Position numbers and translations under genes: made by a program
Notes under the pieces: model-generated
Database searches by the model: none
What the model was told of the DNA's origin: nothing
The model's input: the letters and a program-made list of their open reading frames with translations, nothing else
Assembly: GCA_037965595.1 (NCBI GenBank)
Contig: CP150183.1
Location: 992,001-1,056,000, forward strand
DNA length: 64,000 bases
Direction of reading: 5' to 3'
Source: Alkalihalobacillus sp. FSL W8-0930
GTDB taxonomy: Bacteria > Bacillota > Bacilli > Bacillales > Bacillaceae_D
Shown: piece after piece, positions 17,319-25,863 of the stretch
Layout of the letters: the number at the start of each line of letters is the position of its first letter
Numbering within the stretch: position 1 is the stretch's first letter

Positions 17319-17834
17319 ATGAAAAAAGTCCACATAATCGGCTCTGTAGGAAGTGGCAAAACCACCTTTGCAAAGAAATTGTCCTCGCAAACAAGTATCC
17401 AACACTACGAACTTGATAATGTGGTATGGCAACGAAAAGAAGATAGTGGAGACATAAAAAGAAGTAAGGAAGAAAGAGATCAATGCCTATCCAACATTGT
17501 ACAGTTAGATCGATGGATCATAGAAGGTGTCCATCATACTTGGGTGGGCCCCAGTTTAGATCAAGCGGACCTCATTATCTTTTTGGACACGCCCTATCGA
17601 ACAAGGATCTATTGAATCATTAAACGATTTATTCGACAGAAGCTAGGAATGGAAAAAGCGAACTATAATCCGACGTTTCAAATGTTTTTTAATATGTTCA
17701 AGTGGAATAGACATTTTGAGGTTAAGAGTAAACCTGAGATTCGAGACTTACTAGAAATGTACAATATTAGAGTGGTTATTCTTAAAAATAATACCGATAT
17801 GAATGAATTTATAGAATTGGAGCTAATGCAATGA
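17319..17834 (+). pseudogene. P-loop kinase (FlaR/adenylate-kinase-like) interrupted by one TGA
   Basis: From ATG 17319 (AAGGAGG 5 nt upstream) the frame encodes KVHIIGSVGSGKTTFAKKLS (Walker A near residues 7-14), a LDTPYRTRIY segment and then TGA at 17613-17615. The same frame continues without interruption as IIKRFIRQKLG... to 17834, ending NEFIELELMQ, where it overlaps the Nudix gene by 4 nt. Relatives (DNA topology modulation protein/adenylate kinase-like, ~170 aa) read through here with Arg, so a CGA-to-TGA change is the simplest explanation. The gene is otherwise intact, suggesting a recent mutation, read-through, or a sequencing error. Confidence 0.85.
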
Positions 17835-18256
17835 GGGATCGTGGGTCTGTGGTACTTATCACTGATAAAAAGGTTGCTCTAATTAAGCGAATAAAAGAAA
17901 AGGATACATATTATGTGTTTCCAGGTGGGGGCATTGAAGAACGTGAGACATCAGAGGAAGCTGCGGTAAGAGAAGCATATGAGGAGCTAGGTTTAGAGGT
18001 TCGTATTAAAGAACTTATGGCAACTGTTGAGTGGCAGGGAACGCAGTACTTTTACTTAGCAGAGATGGTTTCAGGTACGTTTGGCACAGGAAGAGGTGTT
18101 GAATTCACGAATAAAGTGAAGGACAAAGGTCAATATGTTCCTTTATGGATTTCTATAGATGATCTGGTTGAACTTGATGTGAGGCCAAGAGAGGTTGCGC
18201 AAAAGGTTCAATTATTAGGGATTTTATCCGATACTAACAATGATCACTGCTATTAA
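17831..18256 (+). CDS. NUDIX hydrolase
   Basis: 141 aa. The Nudix box is clear: GGGIEERETSEEAAVREAYEELGLEV (G-x5-E-x7-R-E-x-x-E-E-x-G), residues ~32-57, with the catalytic REAYEE glutamates. It hydrolyses an X-linked nucleoside diphosphate; substrate unknown. ATGA overlap with the kinase pseudogene implies translation coupled to that frame, so the upstream nonsense codon may also lower its expression. Confidence 0.9.
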   Translation: MRDRGSVVLITDKKVALIKRIKEKDTYYVFPGGGIEERETSEEAAVREAYEELGLEVRIKELMATVEWQGTQYFYLAEMVSGTFGTGRGVEFTNKVKDKGQYVPLWISIDDLVELDVRPREVAQKVQLLGILSDTNNDHCY

Positions 18257-18296
18257 ATATGTGGAAACAATGTTAGATCATTGGAAGGGATGACAG

Positions 18297-19598
18297 ATGA
18301 CATTAATAGATGAAGAACTTCGCATCACACCTCTGAAACATTTACTAAACATGCCTTTAGCAATCCCAACTTATCAGCGCCCATATTCATGGAGCGTAAA
18401 ATCTACAAGCCTATTATTTCAAGATACATATCAAGCATTTAAAGATGGGTTAGAGGAGTATCGGTTGGGATCCGTCATTTTGCATAAGGATCGCGATCGA
18501 TACTACATTGTTGATGGGCAGCAACGGTTAACGACATTATCTATTCTTTTTTACTGTCTTGGAGAAGAAGAGGAACTGGAACTGTTAGACGAGAAATTCA
18601 AGGGCTCAGACAAGGCCATACAATTAAACTTTCAAATCCTGAAGAATCAAGTGAATGATCTAAGTTCAGATAAACGAGAGGCCTACAAAGCGTATCTTTT
18701 AGAGAAAACAACCACCGTGCAAATTGTGACAGATAATGAACAAGAGGCCTTTCAATTCTTTGATTCTCAGAACTCTCGTGGGAAAGCGTTAGCCCCTCAT
18801 GATCTCTTGAAATCCTATCATTTGCGAGAAATGAATGATGTGAAAGAAAATGAGAAGGTCGATATCATTAATCAGTGGGAGCAAATGAATCAAGCGGACT
18901 TACATATTCTATTTACAAATTACTTATATCCATTATCACAGTGGTACAAAGGAAAAAGTGGCTTATATTACTCAACGAATAGGATTAATACATTCAAAGG
19001 GACTAAGCCAAACGTACTTTACCAATACGCGATGTACCATAAATCAAGTCATTTGTTTGTTGAACAATTTAACTCAAACGGTAGCCGAGAGTTGCTTGCA
19101 ACAGATGCCTTAAATCAATTCCAACTCACTCAACCGATTTTAGCTGGAAAACGCTTTTTCTATTATGTGGATTATTATAGTAAGCTGCTTGAGCAAGTGC
19201 GTGTGCTTATTCGTAACGAGTTTACAAATGACGAAATTCTTACTGACGGAACTGGAAACCTCTACATTAAACAATTATTCGAGTGCTCCCTCTTATTTTT
19301 TGCGGATCGGTTTGGGATAGATCATGTAACCAAAGGAGTTTTGCGAAAGCTGTATACGTGGTGTTATTCGTTAAGAGTGGTGATGACCGCTGTGTCCGTA
19401 AAAACGATTAATAAATACGCTCGGGGAAGACATGATGAAGTGAACAAAGGAATTGATCTGTTTGCGAAAATGAACGAGATGGATCAGCCAGGTGAGCTGC
19501 AATTGGTTGTGTTGAACCAGCCGAAACGGAACAATGATAAGTATAAAGATATCTATCAGAATCTTAAAAAATGGAATGGGTGGTTGCCTTATGAATAA
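18297..19598 (+). CDS. DUF262 protein (GmrS-like), first gene of a two-gene unit
   Basis: 433 aa. An N-terminal DUF262 (ParB/Srx-like NTPase fold) carries IPTYQRPYSW (23-32), VDGQQRLTTL (72-81) and FFDSQNSRGKAL (154-165), the hallmarks of GmrSD, BrxU and SspE restriction proteins, where DGQQR is needed for nucleotide hydrolysis. The remaining ~250 residues are helical and lack the DUF1524 nuclease motif. AAGGGATG precedes the ATG. Its end overlaps the second DUF262 gene by 8 nt, so the two products are made together. A role in defence against modified phage DNA is inferred from family membership only. Confidence 0.85.
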   Translation: MTLIDEELRITPLKHLLNMPLAIPTYQRPYSWSVKSTSLLFQDTYQAFKDGLEEYRLGSVILHKDRDRYYIVDGQQRLTTLSILFYCLGEEEELELLDEKFKGSDKAIQLNFQILKNQVNDLSSDKREAYKAYLLEKTTTVQIVTDNEQEAFQFFDSQNSRGKALAPHDLLKSYHLREMNDVKENEKVDIINQWEQMNQADLHILFTNYLYPLSQWYKGKSGLYYSTNRINTFKGTKPNVLYQYAMYHKSSHLFVEQFNSNGSRELLATDALNQFQLTQPILAGKRFFYYVDYYSKLLEQVRVLIRNEFTNDEILTDGTGNLYIKQLFECSLLFFADRFGIDHVTKGVLRKLYTWCYSLRVVMTAVSVKTINKYARGRHDEVNKGIDLFAKMNEMDQPGELQLVVLNQPKRNNDKYKDIYQNLKKWNGWLPYE

Positions 19599-21345
19599 TC
19601 AATTAAAAAAGACACCTGTCTCCAAAGTTTTTAATAATATACGATATGTGGTACCGATCTATCAGCGTAATTATGCCTGGGGAGCATTACAGATTGAGCA
19701 GCTAATTGAAGACATTGTTAATGCTGAAGGCACATACTTTCTTGGGAATCTAATTCTCAACCAAAGGGATCACCAGGAGTATGAGGTCATTGATGGACAA
19801 CAAAGGTTAACGACTCTGTATCTATTACAGACCTATCTTGGAGTGGGGATTGCAAAAGGTACATTAAGCTTTGAAGCCAGGGAACGGTCAAATCGTACGT
19901 TAAATATGTTACCAGATAAGGATGAAATGCCGAATGAATTAATTTCCTCTGAAATGGTAGATGGCTATCACATTATTGAACATTATTTTGAGGTAAATCA
20001 AATCAATAAGGATGAATTTATTAAAAAGCTGCAAACCGTCTTTTTAATTCAAATTCAAGTTCCACGAAACATCGATTTGAACCATTATTTCGAAGTGATG
20101 AATACACGTGGAGAGCAGCTGGAGCTTCATGAGATCGCAAAAGCAAAGGTATTGGATGCCTTAGATACGGCGGCTGAGAAGAATACAGGTGCAATGATTT
20201 GGGAAATGTGTGCTGATATGGACTCATATGTGCAGATGAATGTCCGCTCAGAGTTACGAAACAAACTATTCTCAGGTGACTGGTCTAGCTTGGATCATTC
20301 AATTAATCAGTTTGCTTCAGTCAATGAGATACTGGCAAGTTCTAAAGAGGATCAAGCATCCCGTTCGCTTATGGAAATCTTAGAGGGCAGAGCAGAAATG
20401 CCGTCAGAGGAAAATGAAGATGTTGATGAAGGGAACGAACGTTTTGAATCAACGGTGTCCTTTCCAAACTTTTTACTTCATGTTAGTAATGTGTTATATA
20501 GGCAGAACGATGGCGAATCTTCAATTGATGACAAGCAATTCCTAGATCATCTCTCAAATGCTTGGACAGATGCAGAAAGTGCCAAAACCTTTCTCTTCCA
20601 CATGCTAAAGCTTCGAGTGCTGTTTGATAAATTTATTTTAAAGCGTGAATACGCTAGAGATTACAAAGAAACAGGAAGATGGTCGCTTCAGAGAATTAAG
20701 AGAAACGGTAAAAAGGCGACATATGTAGCGACGTTTGGTGAGGACGCGGGGCAGAACAATAAACAATTACGCACGCTTCAATCCTGTTTGCGTATTACTT
20801 ACACATCTCCAAAGGCCATGCATTGGATTTCTGTTGTTTTAGCCGAGCTTTTAGAAGATGAATCGACTAATTTGACTCATCTTTTGGAGTCGTACTGTTA
20901 TGACAGAGTCAAACAGTCAGAAATTATGAAAACAAGTGGATTTGGTTATGATCGCATTGCGTTCTCCTATCTAGATTATCTTCTATATCGAGATGGGTAT
21001 AGACTAGGTGAGAAGGAAATCATTCAACCATTGCGGGATGATTGGCAGTTTCAATTTAGAAATTCAATCGAACACTTCTTCCCTCAAAATCCATTTGAAG
21101 GGGAGCGTTGGGAGAAGAAAGATCTTGACGGGTACGGGAATCTTGCGTTAATTACAGTTTCAGGAAACTCAAGGTTTTCAAACTTGCCGCCGGGAGGTAA
21201 GATCAATTCGTATCCTAAAATGATCGAACAGAGTCTGAAGCTAGTCATTATGAAAGAACGAACTCATCAAAACGATGGAAACTGGACAGAAGAAGTTGCC
21301 GCTCAACATAAAGATGAGATGTTCGACATTTTATTGAAAAGGTAA
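19591..21345 (+). CDS. DUF262-DUF1524 protein (GmrSD-like nuclease), second gene of the unit
   Basis: 584 aa. It repeats the DUF262 motifs, VPIYQRNYAW (21-30), IDGQQRLTTL (67-76) and FEVMNTRGEQLELHEIAKAK, and ends with a DUF1524 His-Me/HNH-like nuclease: IEHFFPQNP (H495), YGNLALI (N513) and SGNSRFSN. This is the GmrS-plus-GmrD plan of type IV, modification-dependent enzymes and of BrxU/SspE. ATG 19591 lies inside the stop of the first gene; an in-frame extension to 19534 has no ribosome site. The second partner supplies the nuclease, the first may regulate or target it; this division of labour is inference. Confidence 0.88.
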   Translation: MNNQLKKTPVSKVFNNIRYVVPIYQRNYAWGALQIEQLIEDIVNAEGTYFLGNLILNQRDHQEYEVIDGQQRLTTLYLLQTYLGVGIAKGTLSFEARERSNRTLNMLPDKDEMPNELISSEMVDGYHIIEHYFEVNQINKDEFIKKLQTVFLIQIQVPRNIDLNHYFEVMNTRGEQLELHEIAKAKVLDALDTAAEKNTGAMIWEMCADMDSYVQMNVRSELRNKLFSGDWSSLDHSINQFASVNEILASSKEDQASRSLMEILEGRAEMPSEENEDVDEGNERFESTVSFPNFLLHVSNVLYRQNDGESSIDDKQFLDHLSNAWTDAESAKTFLFHMLKLRVLFDKFILKREYARDYKETGRWSLQRIKRNGKKATYVATFGEDAGQNNKQLRTLQSCLRITYTSPKAMHWISVVLAELLEDESTNLTHLLESYCYDRVKQSEIMKTSGFGYDRIAFSYLDYLLYRDGYRLGEKEIIQPLRDDWQFQFRNSIEHFFPQNPFEGERWEKKDLDGYGNLALITVSGNSRFSNLPPGGKINSYPKMIEQSLKLVIMKERTHQNDGNWTEEVAAQHKDEMFDILLKR

Positions 21346-21387
21346 GAGTCTAAAAGTCTATGTCAATCAAAAAACACTTGCGAGACA

Positions 21388-21427
21388 TACCCTGATTTCG
21401 GTAAAATCGAATTCGGGGTTCTTTTAG
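21388..21427 (+). terminator. Terminator after the DUF262 pair
   Basis: CCCTGATTTCG pairs with CGAATTCGGGG (one mismatch, one G-T), followed by TTCTTTT, about 45 nt after the stop. Confidence 0.75.
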
Positions 21428-21513
21428 TGAAACCCGCTTTGTGATAGGATTATGAGAGTTTGATACGATCGATAAATGCACAGCTTCATAGATGAAAGGA
21501 TCTGAATGAATCA

Positions 21514-22497
21514 ATGAGTACAAATTTCTGGCGTGACTTACCACGACCATTTTTTATATTAGCACCAATGGAGGATGTGACGGATGTTGTGTTCCGTCAT
21601 GTTGTCGCACATGCCGCTGCTCCAGATGTGTATTTTACGGAATTCACGAACTCTGAGAGCTACTGTCATCCAGACGGGAAGCAGAGTGTTCGCGGGCGTT
21701 TGACCTTTACCGAAGACGAGCAGCCGATTGTTGCCCACATTTGGGGAGACAAGCCTGAATACTTTAAGCAGATGAGTATCGGTATGGCTGAGATGGGCTT
21801 CAAAGGAATTGACTTAAACATGGGCTGTCCGGTAGCGAATGTGGCTGGAAACGGGAAAGGCAGTGGCCTTATTCGTCGTCCTGAGGTAGCGGCAGAGTTG
21901 ATTCAAGCGGCTAAAGCCGGTGGACTACCTGTCAGTGTGAAAACAAGAATCGGTTATACGTATGTAGACGAATGGCGTGACTGGTTGACGCACGTCTTAA
22001 AACAAGACATTGCAAACCTTTCTATTCACCTTCGTACGCGTAAAGAAATGAGTAAGGTGGATGCGCACTGGGAGCTTATTCCTGAAATTAAAAAGCTCCG
22101 TGACGAGATTGCGCCGGATACATTGCTAACGATTAATGGGGATATCCCGAACCGTCAAGTGGGGATGGAGCTTGTTGAGAAGTATGGTGTGGACGGTGTG
22201 ATGATCGGGCGTGGTATCTTTACCAACCCGTACGCATTTGAAAAAGAACCAAAAGAGCACACAAGCGAAGAATTACTAGGACTTTTAAGAATGCAGTTAG
22301 ATCTTCATGATCAGTATCATGAGATTGAATCACGTGCATTCAAGCCGCTCCATCGTTTCTTTAAAATCTACGTTCGTGATTTCCGCGGAGCGGGAGAGCT
22401 GAGAAACCAGCTTATGAATGCGAAGTCTACGGATGAAGTTCGTGCATTGTTGGATGCATTTAAAGTAGAAGAACAGAAGGAAGTTTTACAGGATTAA
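21514..22497 (+). CDS. tRNA-dihydrouridine synthase
   Basis: 327 aa TIM-barrel flavoenzyme that reduces uridines in tRNA D-loops with NADPH. Visible are the N-terminal [20 protein letters not shown] site, [23 protein letters not shown] containing the catalytic Cys in [30 protein letters not shown] and [18 protein letters not shown]. It belongs to the Dus superfamily; which uridine it modifies cannot be told from sequence alone. It has its own spacer and terminator, so it is monocistronic. Confidence 0.93.
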   Translation: MSTNFWRDLPRPFFILAPMEDVTDVVFRHVVAHAAAPDVYFTEFTNSESYCHPDGKQSVRGRLTFTEDEQPIVAHIWGDKPEYFKQMSIGMAEMGFKGIDLNMGCPVANVAGNGKGSGLIRRPEVAAELIQAAKAGGLPVSVKTRIGYTYVDEWRDWLTHVLKQDIANLSIHLRTRKEMSKVDAHWELIPEIKKLRDEIAPDTLLTINGDIPNRQVGMELVEKYGVDGVMIGRGIFTNPYAFEKEPKEHTSEELLGLLRMQLDLHDQYHEIESRAFKPLHRFFKIYVRDFRGAGELRNQLMNAKSTDEVRALLDAFKVEEQKEVLQD

Positions 22498-22502
22498 TTG
22501 AA

Positions 22503-22540
22503 ACAGCGTACCCAAGTTGAGGGTGCGCTGTTTTGTTTGT
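22503..22540 (+). terminator. Terminator after the dihydrouridine synthase gene
   Basis: CAGCGTACCC pairs with GGGTGCGCTG around AAGTTGA, followed by TTTTGTTTG. Confidence 0.88.
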
Positions 22541-22607
22541 ATTAAAGGAATAATTACGTTGATGTGGAATAAGAAATAACAGATGTTAAGGAGAGGGAGC
22601 TGGAGTC

Positions 22608-22874
22608 GTGTTATATATGATTTATGGTGTTGTCGTTGTAACTGTATTCTGGCTTTTTCAGACTGTATTTTCTTATTTCGGTCTAATAGGAAATGTGCTG
22701 TTGGCGCTAGCGGTCAGCTTCATTATTTGTACGCCGATTACACTGCTATATCTTATTTGGCTAGAGTTGGTTGAGCTGAAAGAGATGAAGGAAGGGGAGA
22801 TTCGGGAGGAGCAGAGACTATTGAAAGAGATGCTCGATGTGCGGAAAACGAAGGACTGTGCTCAAAAAAAATGA
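22608..22874 (+). CDS. Small two-helix membrane protein whose tail is encoded by a tandem repeat
   Basis: 88 aa from GTG 22608 (AAGGAGAGGGAG 7 nt upstream; ATG 22617 is an alternative). Two hydrophobic helices span ~2-20 and ~25-50, followed by a charged, coiled-coil-like tail (ELKEMKEGEIREEQRLLKEM). The last ~12 residues (VRKTKDCAQKK) are read from the first degenerate unit of the 40-bp array at 22838-23100, so the array has probably grown into or supplied the C-terminus. Function unknown. Confidence 0.6.
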   Translation: MLYMIYGVVVVTVFWLFQTVFSYFGLIGNVLLALAVSFIICTPITLLYLIWLELVELKEMKEGEIREEQRLLKEMLDVRKTKDCAQKK

Positions 22875-23100
22875 GAATGCGCGCAAACTCAGGGTAGGTG
22901 CTCAAAAAAGCTGAGAATGCGCGAAAATCGAGGGTAGATGCTCAAAAAACTAGAAAATGCGCAAAAAACCAAGGTCTATGCTCAAAAAACATGAGAATGC
23001 GCGAAACCCCAGGGTCGATGCTCAAAAAATTTGAGAATGCGCAAAAAACCAAGGTCTATGCTCAAAAACACCAAGACTGCGCAAAACCCAAAATCACCAC
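22838..23100 (+). repeat. Tandem array, exact 40-bp period, about 6.5 units
   Basis: The block ctcaaaaa recurs at 22861, 22901, 22941, 22981, 23021 and 23061, always exactly 40 bp apart. Each unit reads tgctcaaaaaa..gagaa then tgcgc(g)aaaa..cagggt..a, that is, two related ~20-bp halves. The first, degenerate half-unit lies in the 3' end of the small membrane protein gene. The array sits between this gene and the convergent gene at 23108. Purpose unknown. Confidence 0.9.
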
Positions 23101-23107
23101 CTCACGC

Positions 23108-23404
23108 CTACTTCTCCCGCTCAACCGACTTCCACCCATGCCCAGCTAAGTGCTCCTGATATTCCTCAAACGAAATCTCCTGCAGCTCGATAACCAACGG
23201 CGACAGCGACACAAGACATTCGTTGTTAGAGTAATCGATGGTAACCTTCGCCACTTCATAGCCGTTATGAAACTGCGAGTGAAACCCGGGATCATGGATG
23301 ATATCTCCAACCACTGGGCGGATATCTGATTGGTAGGTTTTGCTCATGAGCTCCTGCTTAGCGTTATCGGTCGAGTGAAAAAATACGAGTAATGTAATGT
23401 TCAT
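23108..23404 (-). CDS. Small cytoplasmic protein, unknown
   Basis: 98 aa from ATG 23404 (GAGGAGG 9 nt upstream; ATG 23410 also in frame). MNITLLVFFHSTDNAKQELMS, a DIIHDPGFHSQFHNGYEV segment and IELQEISFEEYQEHL suggest a compact soluble protein. No family recognised. It starts only 9-16 nt after the OsmC gene ends on the same strand, so it is the second gene of that operon. Confidence 0.65.
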   Translation of the reverse strand: MNITLLVFFHSTDNAKQELMSKTYQSDIRPVVGDIIHDPGFHSQFHNGYEVAKVTIDYSNNECLVSLSPLVIELQEISFEEYQEHLAGHGWKSVEREK

Positions 23405-23419
23405 CACCATTAGCCTCCT

Positions 23420-23872
23420 CTATTTTTCTGCTTTCTCTATCTTCGCTTCTAGCTTCACTTCTACATTCCCTTGAATCGCACGACTGATCATACAAGAGGT
23501 TTCTGCTTTTTCAGCAAGTTTGTGGGCAAGCTGAATATCTTTTTCTGTGGCTTCTGCAGTTAATACAACTTCTGGTCTATGAATGATGGTTTTGTAGGTG
23601 ATGACGCCTTTTGTGACATCTACTATTCCCTCGGATTCCATGGTGAGAGAGACTTTATCCAGCTTACTGCGCTCCATCATAGCTGCGAGTGTGATGATGT
23701 AGCATGTGGCTGCGGCGCCGAGTAGCATTTCGTCAGGGTTTGTCCCAACACCGGGTCCGTCCATTTCAGGAGGGATAGAGATCTTCGTCACGAGATTACC
23801 TGATTCAATGTCACCCACATCATTACGCAAGCCTGGCCAGTTGGCTTTTAGGTGAAAGCTATGTTCTGCCAT
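23420..23872 (-). CDS. OsmC/Ohr-family protein (YhfA-like)
   Basis: 150 aa, usual OsmC length. It has GVGTNPDEMLLGAAATCYIITLAAMMERS with the first Cys, and AEKAETSCMISRAIQGNVEV with the second Cys, which together form the peroxidatic/resolving pair of OsmC-type hydroperoxide-reducing proteins. The motif context resembles the OsmC/YhfA branch more than Ohr. TTAGGAGG lies 7 nt before the ATG. Likely protects against organic peroxides. Confidence 0.9.
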   Translation of the reverse strand: MAEHSFHLKANWPGLRNDVGDIESGNLVTKISIPPEMDGPGVGTNPDEMLLGAAATCYIITLAAMMERSKLDKVSLTMESEGIVDVTKGVITYKTIIHRPEVVLTAEATEKDIQLAHKLAEKAETSCMISRAIQGNVEVKLEAKIEKAEK

Positions 23873-24029
23873 GTTTATGCCTCCTAAAAAAATTATCTAT
23901 ATTTAGTCTAGCATACTGACCGTTTATCTAAAGATAATTGTGAGTAAAAACATTGAAAATAAAAAACCATGCTGAGAAGCAGCATGGCGATGTATGATGT
24001 ATTTAACAACTTGTCCTAATTTTCTTAAA

Positions 24030-24623
24030 TTAATTGCTGTTGCTGTTGGAATTATTATTCGAGCTGTTATTTGAGTTATTGCTGTTGGAATTATTATTCG
24101 AGCTGTTGCTTGAGTTATTGTTGTTGGAATTATTATTCGAGCTGTTGCTTGAGTTATTGCTGTTGGAATTATTATTCGAGCTGTTGTTTGAGTTATTGCT
24201 GTTGGAATTATTGTTCGAGCTGTTATTTGAGTTATTGCTGTTGGAATTATTGTTCGAGCTGTTGTTTGAGTTACTGCTGTTGGAGTTATTATTCGAGCTG
24301 TTGTTTGAGTTACTGCTGTTGGAAGTATTGTTCGAGCTGTTGTTTGAGTTGTTGCTGTTGGAGTTATTATTCGAGCTGTTGTTTGAGTTATTGCTGTTGG
24401 AATTATTGTTCGAGCTGTTATTTGAGTTATTGCTGTTGGAACTATTGTTAGAGTTGTTGTTCGAGTTATTGCTGTTGGAATTGTTATTGCTCTGATTTCC
24501 ACCCTTGGCTCCAATCTCTTGGAAATGTTCTTTATTATGAGTTCTACTTGTTTTGTTTCCGCCTTTTCTACCTGCTTCTTCGTAACTCATTTTTTCTTGT
24601 TGATTGTTATTTGCTTGTGCCAT
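24030..24623 (-). CDS. KGG-motif stress protein (GsiB/YciG-like) with a long Ser/Asn repeat tail
   Basis: 197 aa. The first ~45 residues contain two KGG repeats, YEEAGRKGGNKTSRTHNKEH and FQEIGAKGGNQS, as in GsiB and Em/LEA-like hydrophilins made during stress or sporulation. The rest (~150 residues) consists only of Ser and Asn in a 13-residue period, encoded by 39-bp tandem units. The tail would be disordered. AAAGGAGG precedes the ATG. GsiB-like proteins are typically SigB- or starvation-induced; I could not identify a SigB promoter with certainty. Tail length is probably variable between strains. Confidence 0.88.
   Translation of the reverse strand: MAQANNNQQEKMSYEEAGRKGGNKTSRTHNKEHFQEIGAKGGNQSNNNSNSNNSNNNSNNSSNSNNSNNSSNNNSNSNNSNNSSNNNSNSNNSNNSSNNTSNSSNSNNSSNNNSNSSNSNNSSNNNSNSNNSNNSSNNNSNSNNSNNSSNNNSNSNNSSNSSNNNSNNNNSSNSSNNNSNSNNSNNSSNNNSNSNSN
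24055..24490 (-). repeat. 39-bp in-frame tandem repeats in the KGG gene
   Basis: The plus-strand word gagctgtt(a/g)(t/c)ttgagtta recurs every 39 bp (for example 24061 and 24100) for about 11 units with few changes, each encoding 13 Ser/Asn residues. Confidence 0.9.
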
Positions 24624-24805
24624 TTTAAATTCCTCCTTTGGGATTGTATTTGCTTACATTCCTGTTTAGGATAAATTGAAACATAGCATTTTGAATTTAT
24701 AGTAGTGCGCTTACATGAGACGGTTGAGATAGCAGGTAGTTTACTGATTAATAAATTATTTTTAGCGACCTTTATTATTGATACGGTTTTGCCATATTTC
24801 AATTT

Positions 24806-25189
24806 CTAGTTCAAGTTGATTATTAAACACAATATAAACAGCATTCCCGACAACGGAGTCATTACCATTCGTTCCTTTTTACTTTGAGAAAGCGAATTCC
24901 CCACTGTATTCAACGCAAGAAACCCTGTGAATGCCCATGCTAGAATCGTAGTTGGAAGGAAGGTAAAAGAATCTAAAACCCCGGCTTCCATCAGATATAC
25001 TGATCCCATTAAAAGTAGAATCATACCGTTAAATACACTCACTATCCGTAGCTTAGTTGGCAATATCCGATGAGACCCTCCCATAGCATATTCTCCAAAA
25101 GGAAAACCAAACGCAAGCAGGAATTGGAAGACTGCAACTAGAAAGAATAAGATCATCACACAGATTGCAAGTGTACTCGTTACATCCAA
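24806..25189 (-). CDS. Four-helix integral membrane protein, unknown
   Basis: 127 aa with four hydrophobic helices (~5-27, 48-66, 73-93, 108-125) and little else. The start is TTG at 25189 with AAAGGAG about 9 nt upstream; the only nearby ATG is out of frame. The compact four-helix layout with a GGSHRILP loop resembles uncharacterised bacillus integral membrane proteins. It is divergent from the lipoprotein gene at 25234, only 44 nt away, so the two promoters must overlap. Confidence 0.7.
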   Translation of the reverse strand: MDVTSTLAICVMILFFLVAVFQFLLAFGFPFGEYAMGGSHRILPTKLRIVSVFNGMILLLMGSVYLMEAGVLDSFTFLPTTILAWAFTGFLALNTVGNSLSQSKKERMVMTPLSGMLFILCLIINLN

Positions 25190-25233
25190 AGGGCAGATCT
25201 CCTTTATTTTATTAATAGAAGGGATGGAAATCG

Positions 25234-25707
25234 ATGAAAAAGGGGTGTGTCCTCCTGTTTATCCTATTTATCATAAGTGGCTGTGATCAGTCGTTCTCTA
25301 AGCAAATGCCAGATGATTTTGCGTTCTCGCTTAAGTATGGAGTAACGCTTGCAAATGAACTTAATACATATGAGCACACGTTTACAAAGGATCTTGTTTC
25401 TGATGGTAAGGTCGAGACAATTATGGAACTTACAGACGAGGAACGTTCTCGAATTTATCAATTGTTTAGAGAGGTCGATGTGTTTAAGGTCTCAAAGAGT
25501 TCAGGTTTTCCATGTATGGAACCTTATGAAAAATATGAGCTGAAGATGACTATGAATGAGCAAGATTATGATCTTAGCTGGAACACGTCGTGTGATTTTC
25601 AAAAACAATTAAAATGGGAAACCGTTCTGAATGAAATACGTATAGATATTATTCAGACTAAACCAGGGTATCAGCAGCTACCGGAAGCGAATGGCGGGTA
25701 CGAATAG
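25234..25707 (+). CDS. Putative lipoprotein, unknown
   Basis: 157 aa. The signal peptide ends in a lipobox ISGC (Cys17): MKKGCVLLFILFIISGC. The mature part is soluble with TDEERSRIYQLF and two cysteines (PCMEPY and NTSCDFQ) that could form a disulfide. AAGGGATGG precedes the ATG. A short broken membrane-peptide gene follows 15 nt later. Family not recognised. Confidence 0.75.
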   Translation: MKKGCVLLFILFIISGCDQSFSKQMPDDFAFSLKYGVTLANELNTYEHTFTKDLVSDGKVETIMELTDEERSRIYQLFREVDVFKVSKSSGFPCMEPYEKYELKMTMNEQDYDLSWNTSCDFQKQLKWETVLNEIRIDIIQTKPGYQQLPEANGGYE

Positions 25708-25722
25708 AAGGAGTGTGGGACC

Positions 25723-25863
25723 ATGTTCATTTTAAATATACTAAAAGAGATGACTCTTGATTTGTTCGCCATGACGAAGGGTTTTCTTTAGGGTTTTGTG
25801 ATGGTTGGCGGTTTTATGTTGATTGCAGGGGCATTACTTTATGCCATCCTCATGCTATTTTAA
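25723..25863 (+). pseudogene. Short membrane peptide gene interrupted by an amber codon
   Basis: GAAGGAG precedes ATG 25723. The frame reads MFILNILKEMTLDLFAMTKG, then FL, TAG (25789-25791) and on as GFVMVGGFMLIAGALLYAILMLF to TAA 25861-25863. Without the amber this is a 46-residue protein ending in one transmembrane helix. An internal ATG at 25801 could make a 20-residue hydrophobic peptide. It is probably cotranscribed with the lipoprotein gene. Whether it is a real gene, a broken gene or an amber read-through is open. Confidence 0.5.

Noticed and set aside
24034-24495. Long plus-strand frames rich in Leu/Glu or Cys/Tyr opposite the KGG gene
   Set aside because: They are shadows of the 39-bp repeats; no ribosome site, extreme composition, and the minus strand has a recognised protein with a good start.
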